A stretch of DNA of 64,000 bases from Mesorhabditis belari (lineage: Eukaryota > Nematoda > Chromadorea > Rhabditida > Rhabditidae), in contig CAUEEP010000740.1 in the NCBI GenBank assembly GCA_958450365.1, positions 3,165,501 through 3,229,500 on the forward strand, written 5' to 3'. Within the stretch, counting starts at the first letter, position 1. The number at the start of each line of letters is the position of its first letter. The notes under the pieces are model-generated. The model saw only the letters and a list, made by a program, of their open reading frames with translations, searched no databases and was not told where the DNA came from. Positions 23,001 to 34,317 of the stretch are shown one piece after another. The position numbers were made by a program, and so were the translations under genes.

Positions 23001-24346
23001 GGATCTTGAAACCTGTCACTGGCACCTTTCTCTCAGCTACCACCAGGAGCTCTTCCACCAGTAAAACTTTCATAAAAAGAGTACCTAAGAGAAGTCATGA
23101 ATCTCCAAGTTATAAAAATGTTCAGATCTGGCTGGATGCCCTTGGTATTAGCATTCCAATATAGACTGCCCCTGGAATGCCATCTACCCCATATGGATGT
23201 CGGGTATACCTATCATCAGGAGTATCAACCACTTCCAGGTGCCAGCCATCCTAAGATTTGGGAATAACTAAAGTATTCATATCAAATAGAAATTTCAGCA
23301 ATGATGGTCCAAAAGTTAGGAATGCCAATCGGCCCTTCCATAAGTCCTACGGTTAGTAAAAAAGCTATGCCAAAAATGTTACCCTGTTCGCTTGAACTTT
23401 GCCCAAGTGCAGGCCTCGAAAGGATCCAGCCTCCCGTCAGAAGAAGCACCGGTGTCGGACTGAATTTACACTTCCCTTCCTGATTAATTCCCCTATAATC
23501 GAAAAATAAAATTCCTTTTTATACAGATCAACACCCTAAGTTTCATCGGGTCTTGATTTCTGTTTCCAAATCTTGCTTGCACGTTTTATGAACGGTCACA
23601 ACGTTTTCACAAACTAGTTAGCTACAAAATATACCCATGTTTCTAGACCAGAGTTTGCCACGTTGCATACAAAATAAATGCATTTCTACAAATACTATTG
23701 TTGGTAGAAACCCAGTCTTGATTTCACTTAACGCCCTTTAATCGTCAAATTGTTCTTTACTTGAGTAAAACGTATTTTGATCTCTGTTTATGTTATGAAA
23801 ATAGCCATTTGTTCATATGTCATTGGCATTTATTTACTTCATGTCGCTTTTATTGAAATTGCTCAAACGACATTTCTTAACGTGTATTGATTTTTTTTTG
23901 CTACTTACCTATTTTTCAACCCCCGTGTGAGCAACATTATAAAAATGTCCCTGGCTCGCCAGCAAATAAAATATACTTTAAGCGTATCAAATAACAATTA
24001 CATTTCATCTGGAAAACATTTTGATCTATTGATTTTAATTGCACACGCATTAAATGATCTTCAAATCATGTAAGGATCATTTGAAAGCAAAGCACGATTT
24101 TTGAAAAACCCTCTCTACCTTTTGTCTTTCTCAATGTCTAGCGAAAAAGGGCTGGCTGATCTCACGCCACCAAACGCACCGATTTCTTTCCTTTTCCATC
24201 AAACGTTCAAGCGAGAGACCACACAGTTGACCAGAGAGCACAAAGAAAGAAAGGTTTCCCCATAGGCCAGCAGAGTTCATTTCTGTCTGCATTTGAAACT
24301 TTCACCCCTGGATCTGCTGGCCACTCTCTAATTTATTTTTTCGGAG
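20032..24346. other. 4.3 kb with no confident gene
   Basis: Contains minus-strand open segments that look exon-like but do not join: 20944-20704, 20444-20244, a signal-peptide-like start at 21668 (MCFVLLSSIIASHILGAS), and the segments listed separately at 22825-23483. No family recognised. It may hold a diverged gene or old element debris. Confidence 0.4.
22825..23483 (-). CDS. Coding-like segments of an unrecognised gene
   Basis: Base composition is more GC-rich than the surroundings and several minus-strand stretches are open and flanked by splice-like sites: one near 23463-23390 begins SDTGASSDGRLDPFEACTW after an ATTCAG acceptor, one near 23245-23130 reads HLEVVDTPDDRYTRHPYG, and one near 23060-22915 reads VPVTGFKILQIVDQKNLHRL. 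I could not link them in one frame or match a family. Could be a fast-evolving gene, a pseudogene or part of a retroelement. Confidence 0.25.
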
Positions 24347-27300
24347 ATGGGCCTCAAAACACAGGGAATCCGAATTCGGGTAATTTTAGTATTATACTAA
24401 ACAGATATTTTTCTTTATGATGCACAACGTTTTAGGAATCATTCCCAATTGCAACTCATCAAAAAGCTAACAAGCCATTTTAGGTTGACGGGAAATGGAT
24501 GCATCTGAGCGACGAAATGATCCATAACCATCCAGGGGGAAACGTGATAACACAATATGCGTTCGTTTTCATTTTAAAAGCTATGAAAAATACCTGGTCA
24601 TCATGAGAGACTTGGGAGATTCCTTTTGTTAGCCAAGGGTTTTCCGGCGAAGTCACAAACAATTTTTGTGGGCTGGTCGGTATAGGCATTCTAAAAACGC
24701 AAAATTTAAGTACTTAAAAAGCCTGCAAAAATTAATCAAGTACCTTTAAAATTCCAATGAGATTCGCGTTGAGAATGTAGAGCACGGGCCGGCAGCTGAA
24801 AATAAAAAGTTTGTAAATAAGAAAACAAAACAGATTCCAAGAAGTAAAACAAAAAAAGCACGATGAATACTTTTAGCAATGCAGACGCTACACATATGTT
24901 TCACGCGTTTCACGAAGGTTCAGGCATGGCATATAAACAATTGGAAATCTTGAAGAAACAAGCTTGGGACAAGGTAAGAAATAGGGTGGAAAGCTTTTAC
25001 AGTGCTTAAAAATTTCAGAGCGAGGATCTCGAAGAGTACATTAAAAAAAGGGACGATAAGATCGATGTGAACGTTTCGACTTATGATATTACAATTGAAC
25101 AGGTTTGATGCAAAAAGCAGTCATTAAATGGAATATTCTCTAGGAAAAGAACATTACTCAACGATTTGAGCAACTACGACAAGATGTACACCGACTTGGA
25201 TTGATGGAAGCAAAGGAGGGGTTCGTGCGGGAAAAAATAATGTGCAATTGGGGGGAGTGGGACAAATGCGACCTTTTTTTTGCGCACCTGGACATTTGCG
25301 CACGTTTTTTCCGCACTTAGCCCATTAGCGCACCCTTTTTCGCGTTTTATAAAAGCTCTAAAAGCTAATATTAACCAATTTCTATTCCAAAAGTTGTTTT
25401 TCTAGGTAATTTGAGGGTGTCGAATTCAAATTTTGACATAACAGAGCGTGTGGAACCAATTTGAAAGAAAAAACGGCTAGGTCAAATTACAGAAAATTGT
25501 TGATTTTTCTCTTTGTATAAATCCGTTCGTTCGCTTCCACAAGCTCTGATATGCCAAAATTTCGATTCTACGCCCTAAAATTACCTAGAAAAACAACTTT
25601 TGGAATAGAAATTGGTTAATATTAGCTTTTAGAGCTTTTTAAAACGCGAAAAAAGGTGCGCTAATGGGCAAGGTGCGGAAAAAAAGGTGCGCAAATGTCC
25701 GGGTGCGCAAAAAAAAGGTCGCCTTTGTCCCACTCCCCAATTGGGCAATGGCAATATTTCAACCCTTAACATTTGCTGTAAAGATATTCAGCTGATCAGC
25801 TAAGTATCGAAATGTAAAATTTGCTAGAGAGTATAAATATAAATTTATGAAACTTGAGTAATGGATTGATTGCAATAACTCTTCCTTAATATCTTTGATC
25901 CTTTTAGGTATTACTACTTCAAAATGGTGAGCACAATGTCCATCATGTTGTTAGCATTTGTTCTCCAATATCAGCAATGGTAAGTGCTCTCGAAAATAGT
26001 CAAAAAACGGTATTTCAGGTATCTACTATCGGCGTGTGTGATGGCGGTTAGTTTTCCAAATTTGTATCATTCCTTTGTAAAACAAATGAAAACAAATAAT
26101 TCATGCTTATCTAAATAAATCCAAAAATCTATTATGGTTTATAGGTTTGCTGGCAACAACTTGGCTGGATGACACATGAGTTCTGTCATCATCAACCATT
26201 CAAAGTAAGACAAATCAAAGCTTTTAGAAACCAAACAAAATACTTTCAGAATCGCCGACAAAATGATCGTTTTGGACTTTTCTTTGGCAACATTGCTCAA
26301 GGATTTGCGAGCGATTGGTGGAAAGACAAGGTTTACAAAAAAATATCAACAATGATTCTGGAATCTTTTAGCATAATACCCATCATGCCACTACGAATAT
26401 GATCGATCATGACGGAGGTGAGTTCTGAGCCTCATTACCTTCATTAGATTGTGATTGGATAAAAACTAAAGCCAAGGCTACTCTAACGTTCAAAAGTTGA
26501 CACATTTTAGAAAGCGCATTACTTGAGCACACTCTATATTCGATTTTAGACATCGATTTGGCTCCTCTGATTACTTTTGTGCCCGCTGATCTTCTCAAGT
26601 ACAAAGAACCATTCGAGAAGGCCATTCTGAAGGTCCATCTCTTTTAGATAACCCTAAAAAATTGTTAATTCCAGTTGATCCCCTATCAACATTTGTATTA
26701 CACTGCAATGTTGCCCGTCTTGAGATTCTCGTGGTTGGCTCAATCTCTGCAATTCGCCTTCGTGCAAAATAAATCGAAATTCCGTCAATACAGGGAGAAT
26801 GCCTTCGATCAACAGGTATTCAAAGAGTCGCAAATTCATCTCAACAATATTTCCAGCTCGGTTTGGTGATTCACTGGGGTTGGGTGCTGTTTCAATTGTA
26901 TCTTCTTCCATCATGGCCACTCAGGATTGCATATTTCCTCATCTCACAGGTAAGAAGAAAGAAAAGAAAGAAAGCTTTGTTTATAGTTGTTTATCGATAA
27001 GAAAACATTGTATTCTCTTCAAAATGAATGGCTCAAAATTGCAGGCAGGTTCCGGGTTCCTCATCGCTCACGTTGTCACATTCAATCACAATTCCGTTGA
27101 CAAATATCCAGGTAGAAATCTTTCTATAATTACTGTAAAATACTGTAAATCTATTTTCATCCCAAAAATTTCTTTCAGCAAATTCTCGAATTCTCAACAA
27201 TTTCGCGGCTCTTCAAATCTTGACCACCCGCAACATGACTCCATCACCGTTCATCGATTGGCTCTGGGGAGGACTCAACTATCAGGTGACTTTAAAAATA

Positions 27301-27599
27301 GACAAATTTTTGAATAGAATATATCTAGGTTGAACATCACTTGTTCCCAACAATGCCCAGATGCAATTTGAATAAATGCTCGGTTTTGGTGAAGCAATTC
27401 TGTAAGGTGAGTCGAGAGTTGAACTAACAAAGGTGATATCTTTTTGAAACAATCAAACTTTCAGGACACATCCCTTGAATACTTATGCGATGATTTCTTT
27501 GTGGGCTATGGGTTGAATTTGGAACAGCTTGAGAAAATGGCGAAACACGTTGAAGTGAACGTCCTTGAAGAAGAGGACGAGCATCGGACTCGGGGATGA
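24347..27599 (+). CDS. fat-3: Delta-6-type front-end fatty acid desaturase (FAT-3-like), 17 exons, 452 aa
   Basis: Front-end desaturases introduce double bases between an existing one and the carboxyl group during polyunsaturated fatty acid synthesis, in the ER membrane. Exons 24347-24379, 24484-24560, 24877-24973, 25019-25102, 25144-25220, 25908-25979, 26019-26046, 26145-26204, 26250-26330, 26372-26417, 26550-26632, 26675-26815, 26857-26949, 27045-27111, 27179-27285, 27329-27406, 27465-27599 close in phase. An N-terminal cytochrome b5 domain has heme ligands in NHPGGN and FHAFHEGS. The three histidine boxes are intact: HEFCHH, HNTHH and QVEHH (Gln in place of the first His, as in front-end enzymes). 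Overall it tracks C. elegans FAT-3 nearly end to end, for example IPYQHLYYTAMLPVLRFSW. Introns 2 and 5 are long; intron 5 carries a MITE. Likely functional. Confidence 0.95.
25253..25736. mobile_element. Palindromic MITE family A, copy 2, in a fat-3 intron
   Basis: Begins GGGAGTGGGACAAATGCGAC and ends TTTGTCCCACTCCC, flanked by direct CAATTGGG (25245-25252 and 25737-25744). Its two halves pair along almost the full length, including GCTCTAAAAGCTAATATTAA near the left and its complement near the right. It is clearly homologous to 14216-14682 and sits in intron 25221-25907. Confidence 0.9.
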
Positions 27600-28180
27600 A
27601 TTTGGGGCGATTTTTAGTTAACTTTTTGACTTTTTAAATAATGTAATTGTATTTGAAAAAATGTCGCGGGTAGTCGCCTAAATTTCCCCTAACAACCCTA
27701 TGAATTGAGCTTTTTCTGTTTGCGATTTCTGATTGTTTTAAAAAGTCGATAAATCGATCAAAGTGTATATTCTTTGAAAATCGCTTGAAGTGTTCACATG
27801 CGGAAAAAATGATCTCAACAAAAAAAGAAGGAATGTTGTGATATGGAGAATGTGACAGAGAGGGGAGAGGGGAGGCGAGACTTGTCGCGCTTTGAGTCCC
27901 GAGACTGATTGAAAACTGATAACATACTCAAGAGAAGAAAAAAAGAAAAAGAAATGGATTGCCCTTTGGCCGGTTCTTGCTGCCATTTTTTTTCTTTTGT
28001 TATATGGTAAGTAGTTTGAAATCCCGCCCGTTACCGGGTCAATGAGTAATCCTTTTGATCCCAATACTCCTAATGGTTTCCCTTTTTTCTTCCTCAGCTG
28101 ATAAACTAGCCGATACCTATCTATAGCTCTAATAAACATAAAATAACAATTTCAGCGTCAAAATACATACAAATTTCGAT
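27600..28180. other. Downstream of fat-3, no supportable gene
   Basis: A 133-codon minus-strand frame (27738-28139) is low-complexity, rich in F, L and K, and lacks splice context; not called. Confidence 0.55.
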
Positions 28181-29207
28181 TTAATTGAACTGAACTTGTG
28201 GCTCTTTCTCAAGCGTTACTTTTATTTTCGGCACCTCTGGAGAAGCGGATCGATTCGCGTTTCGGAATCTGAAACTTTTTAAAGTGCTTGTTGGAATTGG
28301 AACAGTGAAATGTTGTTTTTACTCACAATCGAATTTTTATTGTGAAAGAGTGATAAGAGTTTTTGTGAAGAGACAGAGATTCAACTTATCAGAATCTCGC
28401 ACAATTCGGAGCGATCAAAAATGAAAGTAGTTAAGTACCAAAGTATGCTGAGAGGGTAATTTCACAAAATGGCACAAAATAAGAAAAAAAAACCTTCTAT
28501 ATGACATCGGTCGAAGTCGAGAAATGAGCGGTTTAATTGATGGAGCTCGTCGAAGAGAAGAAGTTGTTGTGTCACCAGAAAAGAAACGAGAAATGAAGGC
28601 CTGTACTCGGTCTTGTGTTGCTGGAAATGGGATTGAAATTTCAAAAAAAAAACCCGATTATAATTCTCCTCAATCACCTTTTGTTCTTTCGGATTGCGCT
28701 TGCGAGTTCAACATGGAGACGAAAAGAAAAACGAGGAGAAGAGTCGAGAAAAAACTGATGGCGACGAAGAGGCGAGAATCGTTTTCCTAGATAAATTTTA
28801 GGGTTCATAAATTTGGATAAACTTGTGGTAAATTGAAATTGTTTTTTAATTAACTTACCTTGGCTAAACTCAAAAATAATGGATAGACAAGGGTGCCGAA
28901 AGAGGAGCCGGAGATCACAACCGAGACTGATTCAGCTGAAAGACTAATTCAGCTCGTTGAGTGTTGGCTAATTAAAAGCGTCTTTAATTCCCTATTTACG
29001 TTATGTCACTGATGGTAGCCCTTTCTAAGGATACCATACCTTTCTTTCTTTTTTGAACAGATAATACTTGCCTCGAAGTAGCAATGTATGCTTAACATAT
29101 GTGAGAGCGGAGGGTAAAAATTGTGCGAGTGAAATGGCGGCAAGGGAAGTACCCAACCAGATTGGACGTTCGAAGATGAAAACACATGATGACAGCCCAT
29201 ATATTAA
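28181..29207 (-). pseudogene. MFS transporter relic (monocarboxylate-transporter-like)
   Basis: Three exon-like pieces: 29207-29068 after a TTCTAG acceptor, encoding membrane segments with IFERPIWLGTSLAAISLAQF; about 28934-28857, encoding ESVSVVISGSSFGTLVYPLF, like the G-S-G-x-G-T segment of SLC16-type carriers; and about 28269-28181, a hydrophilic tail PEVPKIKVTLEKEPQVQFN with stop. The first two do not join in frame with the available splice sites, and the rest of a 12-TM carrier is missing, so it looks like a fragment or pseudogene. A live gene with unusual splicing is possible. Confidence 0.4.
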
Positions 29208-29309
29208 CTAGAAATAAAATTATGAATACATTTATTAGATTGAGGAAAAAAAATCATGCGTGTTTTTTTATTTATTGCAAAAATCTATTGCATTCTATCA
29301 ATCTCCAAG

Positions 29310-30240
29310 AACTATCAATCTCCAAGGGTTTCTCCATTTTTATCAATGCTTTCTTCCCAGCTTCGATGCAAGTCCCTGACTTGTGAAAAATTTGGGGTTT
29401 TTAGAGCCAAAATAGTTGTCGCCCGCTTTTTTGACTTGAGCATGATCATCGAACTTTTCTCCCATGATAAACTGTTTCAGGAATCGAAAGAAAAAGTAAT
29501 CTGACGACAGGCTTGCAGCTTGCAGGCGAAAAAAAAAGCGGAAAATTTAATATCTTTTAGCTTTCAAAGAAAAGTCAACAAATGGGGCAGCTACGTTTTT
29601 CCGCAGTGCGTAGCTGCCCCATTCGTTTGGTTCTGCTTTGAAAATCAAAATCTATTCAATTTTCCGCTTACAAGTCTAGGGCTAAGTCAGGAGAGTGAGG
29701 CGCATGAGAAAGCAACTTCCAGCCGAGCTCGTCAATTTTTTGTGAATTACTTTCGCAGTGTGGGGTTTCGGGTTGTCGTGCAAAAATCGAATCTTTGATG
29801 GATTGAGCCTCAATTTCTTTAAAGCCTCGTTAGCTTTAGTCAATTGTTTTAAATAGAGGTCAGCATCAATGTTTTCATCTGGATTAGCTAACTCATAGTG
29901 CACCAAAAGCTTTTTAGTTCTACCAGCAACCGAGCGCATTATTTTCTTTCCATGAATATCAGTTTGGATGGTTTTGCTTGGTTTTCCAGTAGATAGCCAT
30001 TGGTTCTTCGCTTTGACAATCTCGTAATTAATCCAAGTTTCATCAGATGTCCAATCGAATCCCGGCTTTACGCATTTATGGAGCCCCCCAGAGCAGACGA
30101 CGTTGACTTTGGTTGTTTTGTTGTCGAGTCGGTTCTTGGAGCTCGGATAAATGCGGGACTCATTTTCCACAACGAATTTTTTTTGAGATTGGCGCAAATG
30201 ATTGTCGATTGTCTTCCCGATTAACATTTCTGCAAGCGCG
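29310..30240 (-). mobile_element. Degenerate mariner transposon, transposase split by an insertion
   Basis: Mariner transposases use a DDD catalytic triad for cut-and-paste transposition. The segment 30227-29684 carries the catalytic-domain landmarks DWTSDETWINYE (first Asp), NIDADLYLKQL and HDNPKPHTAKV (second Asp). A frameshift follows, then ELGWKLLSHAPHSPDLAL in the next frame, interrupted where the third Asp motif should follow. Beyond a 134-bp palindromic insertion the C-terminus resumes (about 29495-29365): GEKFDDHAQVKKAGDNYFGS. No intact inverted terminal repeats located. Non-functional. Confidence 0.85.
29536..29669. mobile_element. 134-bp palindromic MITE inserted in the mariner
   Basis: Outer arms AAGCGGAAAATTTAATATCT and its complement near 29650-29669, with an inner stem of 15 bp, AATGGGGCAGCTACG pairing with CGTAGCTGCCCCATT. 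It interrupts the transposase reading region between the SPDLA motif and the C-terminus. Confidence 0.85.
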
Positions 30241-30249
30241 AGGTGTGAG

Positions 30250-33200
30250 TGTTTGAGTTGAATTCAAACCAATTCCCCATTGCAATTAAAACACCACGCA
30301 TTTTTTTTTCCTCTTTTTAATAGAATAGAATTATTTTTACACTCCACAATACTCAATCCAATATGAAAAATATGAAGGCGCAATTTTGTCGGCGAAAAGC
30401 ACGGCAATCCACTCGACCAAACATGTAGAATGTCTATGGAAATTTAGACTTTTAGAAATCTTTTTTCAAATTCGATAAAGATTTGATAATCTGATTTCCG
30501 ATGAATCTCAGGAAAGGAACAAAAATGGAAAAGTGTGAAAGAATCTGGAACACTTAAATCGTTTTGCTTTGTGCGTTCTATTTTACCTGTCCAGTAAACA
30601 TATTGGGGCAGCTAACATCACCAATCGCATCATACCATAGATTCCCAATAGTTTCTATGGTTTTGCGTTCGAACTGGCAACTAATGCGTTTTCTAAAACG
30701 TGTCAACTTTTTTAAAAACTATCGCAATCTTGAACAAAAAAGTTTTATCCGAACTACCGTATTTCTTCGAATGAGACCGGGTAAAGAGTATCATCGCGTA
30801 CTCCTGCATCGCAACTCTTATACAAATTCTTTTCATAGAAACTTTCAAATCAGTGCTATAGACTGGAATGAAACAAAAATCTGTTAGCTCATGTTGTATT
30901 TTTTTAGGCCATTTTTTCTTAGATTAACTGAAAAAAGAACTTCTACCCCCCCAAGAAATACAAATGTTTTTTTTTCCCCCCGAAGAAATACAGCTATCTC
31001 TTTGTATATCTTTTAAGGTCACCGAGCCACGAGTCAAGAACTTGGAGACTACGGTTGTTTTTAAAAATGGTATGCCAAAGAGAAACGCAAGAATTGTTTT
31101 GCGTAAAACCTGGTTGATTCTCAAGCCCGCATTTCCCTCAGTTTCTTCATAATCAAACTCTCAGCTGTTCATCATTTATCCTTCTGTCTCGTTCTTTCAA
31201 GCGTGGCTAGTTCTCATTTGTTTTCATCAACGACATAAAGAAATGGAACCTGAAATGGAACCTGAAAGTGTACTATTCTATCTCGGAAGAAGATCTCATT
31301 TGACATATTATTTTGCGGGTCTCCATTTTTCGCTAACTCATTTTGCGTGAATCAGTGAGAAGCTAGGTCTGTGCGGAAATCTTACGAAATAGATATCAAA
31401 CAGGCATTACCTGGATGAAACAAAAATCCATATCCAAATAACGAGCATCAAAAATGGGAGCGAAGCAGTTTTTGTCCATACCTGGATGCAATTTCAAATT
31501 TTCTTTCATTTTTATCTTTTACCATATATGAGCATTGAATAACTCTTCTTCCCTGGAAGATCCTCCAGGTTTGGCTTGGTTTGTAAACGATTTGAGCTAG
31601 GAAGACACCAAGTGCGTGAAATAGATGAAGAACCTAGAGGTAACGCCATCAAACAGTATCTCCTTTAACTCATTTTACGTGATGAATCCGTGAGAAATGA
31701 GTCTGTGAGAAATCTTCAGAAATGAGACCATTGATCTAAAGATGTTTTTTGTTTTTAATAGTCTCAACTCTCTCACATCTGACAGTTCGAACCTTTGAAA
31801 ATCCAAATGGTGAGATCTGGATTTTTTAAAGATTAAAAATGAATTGTGATACTCACTGATTACAAGCAGCAACAAATCTGTGACAAAAAGTGACAGAGGC
31901 TTAAAAATAATGTATCGCTAAAAGAGAGCTGATGAACATCGTGCGAAGCTCGTTTTCCTTAAATTCATCAAGATCTCTTAAATAATGTGTTTTCTCCCCC
32001 AGTCATAGCTTTCGAAAACTTCTGTAACAGTTTCTTCCACGTACATATCGGTATTCTTTGGGAATCCCGCCAAGTCAAACCGTTCTTACAATACAATCAC
32101 AAATCGTTCTCTCTGTACATTGAAGTACGCGTTTCCCATTATCCCGATGAAAAGTGTTGCGTTGAAAGATGAAAATATCCAAAACATGTGCGCCGATGGG
32201 GATATTTGAGACACATATTGAATGAGAAAACTTAATGCAGGAGTAGCTACTTCCACACGAGTCAGTTTTGCGATGATCACAAAGCTTGAAAATGGCTTAC
32301 AATGGATGAGCATTGAAATTTTGCCCCATTTGTAGATAAAAAAACAGCTCATCGCTGGGTAAGTGATTCGAAAAACCTGAAGAAGAAGAGGAAAAAGATA
32401 ACCGGAATATTCATTGTCATTTTTAGAGATGGCAATCAAGTTTTTGAAAGGGAATGGAACTGAATGAAATCTGTAAAATAGATCAAAAACCAAAACTAAC
32501 TTTATTATTCATCCAAATGCTAATACAGCCCCAGTCAGAGACATTCTCGAAGCGATATTACATGCTGAAAAACCCAACCTAATTCAAAATCTTGCCCGAA
32601 AGAATACCAAAGGCCATGAACATGTGTTTCTCCCATGTGGTGTTAGCAATCTGGCTTTGAAATTACACGTTAGAACAGCCCTGCATATGATCTTTAAATT
32701 CTTGGCTTTTAAAGTAATCTTTTATGAAAACTAATATTATAATTAGTCCTTGAAGTACTACAGATTTGCCAAATTGAAAAGACCTTTGTTCCACTCGATC
32801 GACCATCATATGAGAGAGAAAGAGGGACAATTCTGTTAATAGATGAGATGCGGTGAGGAGAAAGCAATCTGGTCAAGCAATTCCGAGGTTCTTCAACACC
32901 AATCAATGAATGTTATGAAGAAGGCAAACGAAAGCGAAAGAAACAAAAAAGCAGCTACTAATCCAAAACCACACGGGGAAAATTATCAAGCGAAATCGAA
33001 TATTCACCCTGAATGAGAAAAAGGTAGTTGTGAAGATGGGTTAACAGAAAATAACCTTTAAAAAGATTGTGCCGCAAAAATCTTTCTCCTTTTTTTTGAA
33101 AATGGTTGAGGTTTTTCCAAAACAGTGTGCGAACAAATTTTGTGAGTCCTTTACGGTGTGCCACCTGTGGTGAAGTGCTTTTTGTCCCATTTCGATTTTT

Positions 33201-34317
33201 GCTTACTCTTTCCAGCAGTATTCTTCAAATAGTTTGATGACAAGTTTTACTCAGTTCATCGACTCAGTGAGCCTCAGGCATATTAGAAAAAATATTATGC
33301 TGTTGTTGTTGGTAAAAGCGTATTTTATTGATTGGAGCTCAAGAATTTACAATTAAATTGGAGAGCAGACAAACAGATCAGGAGTTAGTGCGTTCACTGG
33401 ACAAATTCATTATAAAACAACATATTCAGATGAGAGACAGGATCTATATACAAAATATCAAAATTAAACAGCGAATCCATGAAAAGCACTTGCACATATC
33501 TCGAAAACTGAAAATCAACGAGAGCTCAATAATCAGCTGCATTCATTTACATTTCTTTCTCTTTTACGATTAACCACACTGCTACTGAATTGTGAGAGCC
33601 GTTCTTAATTCCCGCAATCAAAGAAGTTGGAATGCTCAAAAAATTAATCCTACTATTGAATTAGTCAGCTCAAGACAAACATTAAAACTTGTAACTAGAA
33701 GATGCAAGTGTTTTTCAACAGTGAAACAAAATCAAAATTCCCCTACGCTTTGGGAGGAATCTGTTTACAATATTACAACATTTGTAAAGCCCTATCTCTC
33801 TTGTTTTGTTCTGCCAGGGGGTTTGGCGGCAACTCCGTTGGGGCGCTTCCACTGCATCCGGTACAAAGCAGGCCAACGACGAATTCAACAATTTCCTTTG
33901 TGGAAGAATTTCTTTCTCTTAAGAGAACATCCTATTATATAACTAAAAAGTCTAGCGAGTCACCATCTCCCGAGTCACCATTTTTCAATCAACCCAACGA
34001 AACAGCAAAATATAATACTTCGATTTTCCTTTCGCCTTTCTGTTAGATGCAAATAACTGAGCTAACGCAATGGGATGATCCTCATTCCTAATCAGCTTTA
34101 GTACAGGCAAACCGACTCTTTGAAGTGTAAAAGTTTTGTAAATGGGCGAGAAAAAACTGTAGTCAAATACTGTGCCACAATTGGTGTCATCGTTGGCGCC
34201 GTAGCGGCAACTACCCGAGTGGCTGAATGTGGCAAGCGAGAAGGTGGTTCAGCATCATTGTAAAAAAAACAAATTAGAAGTTGAAAATCATTGTGCATTT
34301 TTTGCCCGAATTAATAC
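30250..34317. other. 4 kb of mostly non-coding sequence
   Basis: The longest frame, 32493-32086 (minus, 135 codons), has two hydrophobic stretches (ATPALSFLIQYV, FWIFSSFNATLFIGIMG) vaguely like a chemoreceptor piece, but no splice sites or family motif. Overlapping plus-strand frames at 33592-34046 and a minus frame at 34298-34098 also lack support. A plus-strand TTGGGGCAGCTA at about 30602 recalls the hairpin core at 29580. Confidence 0.4.

Noticed and set aside
26799..27317. 172-codon plus-strand ORF
   Set aside because: It runs through fat-3 exons 13-15 and their introns in the wrong frame; the desaturase model explains the region.
27738..28139. 133-codon minus-strand ORF
   Set aside because: Homopolymer-rich, no splice context, no recognisable family.
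33592..34046. Two overlapping plus-strand ORFs of about 115 codons
   Set aside because: They overlap in different frames with no acceptor or donor support, and neither resembles a family.
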